From Candidatus Poribacteria bacterium (GTDB lineage: Bacteria > Poribacteria > WGA-4E > B28-G17): a stretch of DNA of 7,943 nucleotides. This document shows positions 6,225 to 7,943 of this stretch, one piece after another; the stretch's first letter is position 1, and each line of letters starts with the position of its first letter. The DNA lies in contig QNBQ01000052.1 in assembly GCA_003645735.1 (NCBI GenBank), positions 1-7,943 on the forward strand. The letters are read 5' to 3'. Below the pieces are notes generated by a model. The model was given only the letters and a program-made list of their open reading frames with translations. It ran no database searches and was not told where the DNA came from. The position numbers and the translations under genes were made by a program.

Positions 6225-7079
6225 TCAGCTCCGATTCAGGGAGCTCAGAAGCTTATAAATCCATTTCCTATGCCTTTTCTCGTCCTCCCCTATCCTCCTG
6301 AGGAGATCGGCTGTCTCGGACATGCCGGCCTCCTCGGCGATCCCCGCCGCATCCATCTTCGCCATCAGCGATCTCTCCTCCTCCTCGAGCAGCCTTCTGA
6401 GGCTCTCTTTGAGCGTCCTCATCTCCCTCAGCAGCCCCAATATCTTTATCGCGTGGTTCAGCTCCTCGTGGGACATCTGCCTCAGGTAGGCGGCGATCTC
6501 CGATTCGCCCTCCTCCTCGGCGAGCCTGGCGATGAGCAGCAGCATGCCCACCCTTGAGGTCTCCATGTTCATCATATCGCGCAACAGCTCGGTCAGCATC
6601 TCCTGAGGCGAGGGGTGCATCTGCTCGAAGGAGGGCCACTCCGGCTTCTCCACCACCTCCTTGAGCGTCAGAAGCCCTTCGAGAACCCTCCTCCTTTCCT
6701 CCTCCGACAGCCTGGCCAGGGTGCATCTCCAGAACTCCTCCACGCTTCTGGGCCTCTGGGTGAAAAGCTCGCGCCCCTTCTGGGAGAGCTTGATCCTGAC
6801 CCGCCTTCGATCGTTGGGGTCGCGGCTCCGCTCCACCCAGCCCTCCTTTTCGAGCCTGTCGGCTATCCCTGAGACGGCGCTGTTCGTAAGGCCGAGGTGT
6901 CCGCTCAGCTCCCCCACGCTCAGACCCTCCGGGTGCCAGTAGAGGTGCTGAAGCAGCTTGAACTGCGTCACGGTGAGCTTGTGCGGCAGTATCATCCTCA
7001 TGTAACGCGCGTTTATCGCGTCCTGTATCCTCCCTATGACCTCCATCAGCTGTCTCGCCGCCTCCACCAGCCCGGTCAT
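6225..7079 (-). CDS. MarR-family regulator fused to a ferritin-like diiron domain
   Basis: This 284-residue protein is about twice the usual MarR length. Residues 1-145 are a MarR winged helix: LTVTQFKLLQHLYWHPEGLS (35-54), recognition helix around TNSAVSGIADRLEKEGWVER (65-84), and wing with RDPNDRRRVRIKLSQKGREL (86-105) carrying the family's D-x-R-x-x-R pattern. A Pro-rich linker (146-159) leads to four predicted helices (about 160-278) resembling rubrerythrin/ferritin. Likely iron ligands are E173, E206 with H209 (EELNHA), E234, and E267 with H270 (EDEKRH). Each half has Glu, then 33 residues on a Glu-x-x-His, matching bacterioferritin E18/E51/H54 and E94/E127/H130. The protein probably binds DNA as a dimer and senses iron, oxygen or peroxide; this is inference. 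ATG 7079 has GGAGG (7091-7095) eleven bases upstream. A palindrome overlaps its transcription start, suggesting autoregulation. A structural helical bundle without metal is the main alternative. Confidence 0.92.
   Translation of the reverse strand: MTGLVEAARQLMEVIGRIQDAINARYMRMILPHKLTVTQFKLLQHLYWHPEGLSVGELSGHLGLTNSAVSGIADRLEKEGWVERSRDPNDRRRVRIKLSQKGRELFTQRPRSVEEFWRCTLARLSEEERRRVLEGLLTLKEVVEKPEWPSFEQMHPSPQEMLTELLRDMMNMETSRVGMLLLIARLAEEEGESEIAAYLRQMSHEELNHAIKILGLLREMRTLKESLRRLLEEEERSLMAKMDAAGIAEEAGMSETADLLRRIGEDEKRHRKWIYKLLSSLNRS
6246..6602 (-). other. Ferritin-like/rubrerythrin-like diiron domain of the regulator (residues 160-278)
   Basis: Codons for the six proposed ligands lie at 6561-6563 (E173), 6462-6464 (E206), 6453-6455 (H209), 6378-6380 (E234), 6279-6281 (E267) and 6270-6272 (H270). 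The second set repeats the first at an offset of exactly 61 residues, the internal two-fold symmetry of a ferritin-like four-helix bundle. The helix B-C connection is shorter than in bacterioferritin (offset 76). Confidence 0.8.
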
Positions 7080-7095
7080 CCCGCCGCTTGCCTCC

Positions 7096-7124
7096 GAAAT
7101 TTTAAGGAGCGAAATGAAAATTTC
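7096..7124. promoter_or_regulatory. Inverted repeat at the regulator's transcription start, candidate operator
   Basis: GAAATTTT (7096-7103) and AAAATTTC (7117-7124) form a perfect 8-base inverted repeat with a 13-base gap, in an AT-rich patch of otherwise GC-rich DNA. It begins at the predicted transcription start of the regulator gene and ends just before its ribosome binding site. A MarR dimer bound here would block its own transcription. The centre-to-centre arm spacing is 21 bases, two helical turns. Confidence 0.55.
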
Positions 7125-7131
7125 AGGCTAA

Positions 7132-7160
7132 ATAATAACACAAAGCCCCCGGTTTTGCAA
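7132..7160 (-). promoter_or_regulatory. Promoter of the MarR-diiron gene
   Basis: On the minus strand TTGCAA (7155-7160) and TATTAT (7132-7137) are separated by 17 bases. TGT directly upstream of the -10 gives an extended -10 element. Transcription would start near 7125, at the edge of the inverted repeat. Confidence 0.6.
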
Positions 7161-7174
7161 CCCCCTCAAGGTTG
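7158..7174. repeat. Short inverted repeat joining the two divergent -35 boxes
   Basis: CAACC (7158-7162) and GGTTG (7170-7174) are separated by 7 bases. The left arm overlaps the -35 box of the regulator promoter and the right arm overlaps that of the plus-strand promoter. The arms are short and may be chance. Confidence 0.25.
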
Positions 7175-7201
7175 AAGCGGTCGGTTTGGAAAGGTTATAA
7201 T
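7172..7201 (+). promoter_or_regulatory. Promoter of the acidic repeat protein / threonine aldolase unit
   Basis: TTGAAG (7172-7177) and a consensus TATAAT (7196-7201) are separated by 18 bases, the same spacing as the promoter at 3380-3409. The predicted start near 7208 leaves a leader of about 26 bases that contains AGGAGG (7222-7227) six bases before the ATG at 7234. The promoter lies back to back with the regulator's promoter, with 11 bases between the -35 boxes. Confidence 0.7.
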
Positions 7202-7233
7202 CTTCCGATGAGATCCGATCGAGGAGGGGAATC

Positions 7234-7605
7234 ATGCAGGAGGAGAAGGTGAACGAGGTCAACGAGATAGAGGAGGCCGAGGTGATCGAGGAGGGCAAGG
7301 AAGAGGAGGTTAAGGGGATAGAGGAGGTCGAGGACGAGCTTTCGATCGCCAACAGATACTACTACGACGAGAGGGATTTCGTGAAGGCGGCGGAGGCCTA
7401 CGCCAAGGTGATGGAGACGGTCGATGATCCGATCGTCAAGCTGAGGGCGATGTATATGCGGGCCGAATGCCTGGTGAAGCAGAAGAAGATCAGGGAGGGG
7501 ATCGAGGCGTTCGAGGAGGTGGCCGCCCAGGAGGTCGACCATTACCTGGTGGAGAGCGCCAAGAGGAGAGCCAAGGCGTTGAGGGAGTATTACGAGATCG
7601 AGTGA
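7234..7605 (+). CDS. Small acidic TPR-like helical-repeat protein
   Basis: This 123-residue protein has no signal peptide and should be cytoplasmic. Residues 1-35 are low complexity, with 17 of 35 residues Glu or Asp and almost no aromatic residues, so probably disordered. Residues 36-120 form about four amphipathic helices with TPR-like spacing of Ala, Tyr and Gly: [20 protein letters not shown] (39-58), then [21 protein letters not shown] (71-91, overlapping two helices), then a closing helix to YYEIE. TPR-like modules bind protein partners, and the acidic tail could contact basic proteins. The start has AGGAGG six bases upstream and a good promoter. Threonine aldolase begins eight bases after its stop, so they are probably one transcript. 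I do not recognise a specific family, and no partner can be named. Confidence 0.8.
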   Translation: MQEEKVNEVNEIEEAEVIEEGKEEEVKGIEEVEDELSIANRYYYDERDFVKAAEAYAKVMETVDDPIVKLRAMYMRAECLVKQKKIREGIEAFEEVAAQEVDHYLVESAKRRAKALREYYEIE

Positions 7606-7613
7606 GGTCGGCC

Positions 7614-7943
7614 ATGAGATACATAGACCTCCGCAGCGACACGGTCACCAAGCCCACCCCCAAGATGAGGGAGGCGATGGCCAAGGCGGAGGTGGGGGAC
7701 GACTGCTACGGGGAGGATCCCACCGTCAACGAGCTTGAGAGGCTGGCGGCCGAAAAGATGGGCAAGGAGGCGGCGGTTTACGTCCCCAGCGGCACAATGG
7801 GCAACACCGCCGCCATCATGGCCCATACCCAACGCGGCGACTTCATCATCCTGGACAAGGAGTCACACATCTACTACTATGAGTGGGGCAACATGGCGGC
7901 CTTGGCCGGGGTGATGCCCATCCCCCTCGACTCCCCCGACGGA
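7614..7943 (+). CDS. ltaE: Low-specificity L-threonine aldolase, 3' end outside window
   Basis: The first 110 codons are present and open to the window edge. The product starts [20 protein letters not shown] and has [16 protein letters not shown] (27-42), PSGTMGN (58-64, the pyridoxal-phosphate phosphate-binding loop) and the active-site histidine block ESHIYYYE (83-90, H85). These match the fold-type I, PLP-dependent L-threonine aldolase family, whose members are about 330-350 residues and cleave L-threonine or allo-threonine to glycine and acetaldehyde. The catalytic lysine lies further on, outside the window. The ATG is eight bases after the stop of the acidic protein gene, and TGAGGT (7603-7608) overlapping that stop can serve as ribosome site. 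The symbol rests on resemblance to E. coli LtaE; a related beta-eliminating lyase is a weaker alternative. Confidence 0.92.
   Translation, partial: MRYIDLRSDTVTKPTPKMREAMAKAEVGDDCYGEDPTVNELERLAAEKMGKEAAVYVPSGTMGNTAAIMAHTQRGDFIILDKESHIYYYEWGNMAALAGVMPIPLDSPDG

Noticed and set aside
7234..7338. Repeated GAG-rich stretch as a DNA tandem repeat
   Set aside because: There is no fixed repeat unit; the pattern follows from a Glu-rich coding sequence with GAG preference.

Overview
The window reads as chromosomal DNA of a GC-rich diderm (outer-membrane-bearing) bacterium. The outer-membrane evidence is a PorV/PorQ-type beta-barrel protein. A large membrane protein of the DUF6785/DUF6784 type and frequent AGG and ATA codons in GC-rich DNA fit poorly cultured phyla such as Candidatus Poribacteria, Planctomycetes-like or Latescibacteria-like lineages. 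That placement is inference; there is no rRNA or other phylogenetic marker here. I see no mobile element, CRISPR array, tRNA or rRNA, and no gene-free stretch longer than about 155 bases.

Layout: six genes lie on the minus strand, read right to left. First comes a MarR-type regulator fused to a ferritin-like diiron domain (6225-7079). After a hairpin with a T-tract follow an ABC exporter with an N-terminal PH-like domain and a zinc ribbon (3865-6147) and an overlapping DUF1854 protein (3393-3881). A consensus-like sigma70 promoter then precedes a polytopic DUF6785-type membrane protein (1419-3350), which overlaps by ATGA a PorV/PorQ-like outer-membrane protein (385-1422). That gene overlaps by 13 bases a DUF72 (YecE-like) gene that leaves the window at its left edge. 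Divergently on the plus strand are a small acidic helical-repeat protein (7234-7605) and the start of a low-specificity L-threonine aldolase (7614 onward).

How they may work together: the MarR-diiron protein, with a palindrome at its own transcription start, looks like an autoregulated iron, oxygen or redox-responsive repressor. Its nearest downstream target would be the ABC exporter/DUF1854 pair, reached by read-through of the hairpin or from a promoter I cannot see. The membrane protein, barrel protein and DUF72 gene form a tightly overlapping second unit with its own promoter. A second palindrome fills the spacer of that promoter, so it may also be regulated.

The most notable item is the MarR-diiron fusion. 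Its C-terminal half holds two Glu-(33 residues)-Glu-x-x-His units, the same ligand spacing as bacterioferritin, attached to a DNA-binding domain. This is a plausible and, as far as I know, uncharacterised metal-sensing transcription factor.
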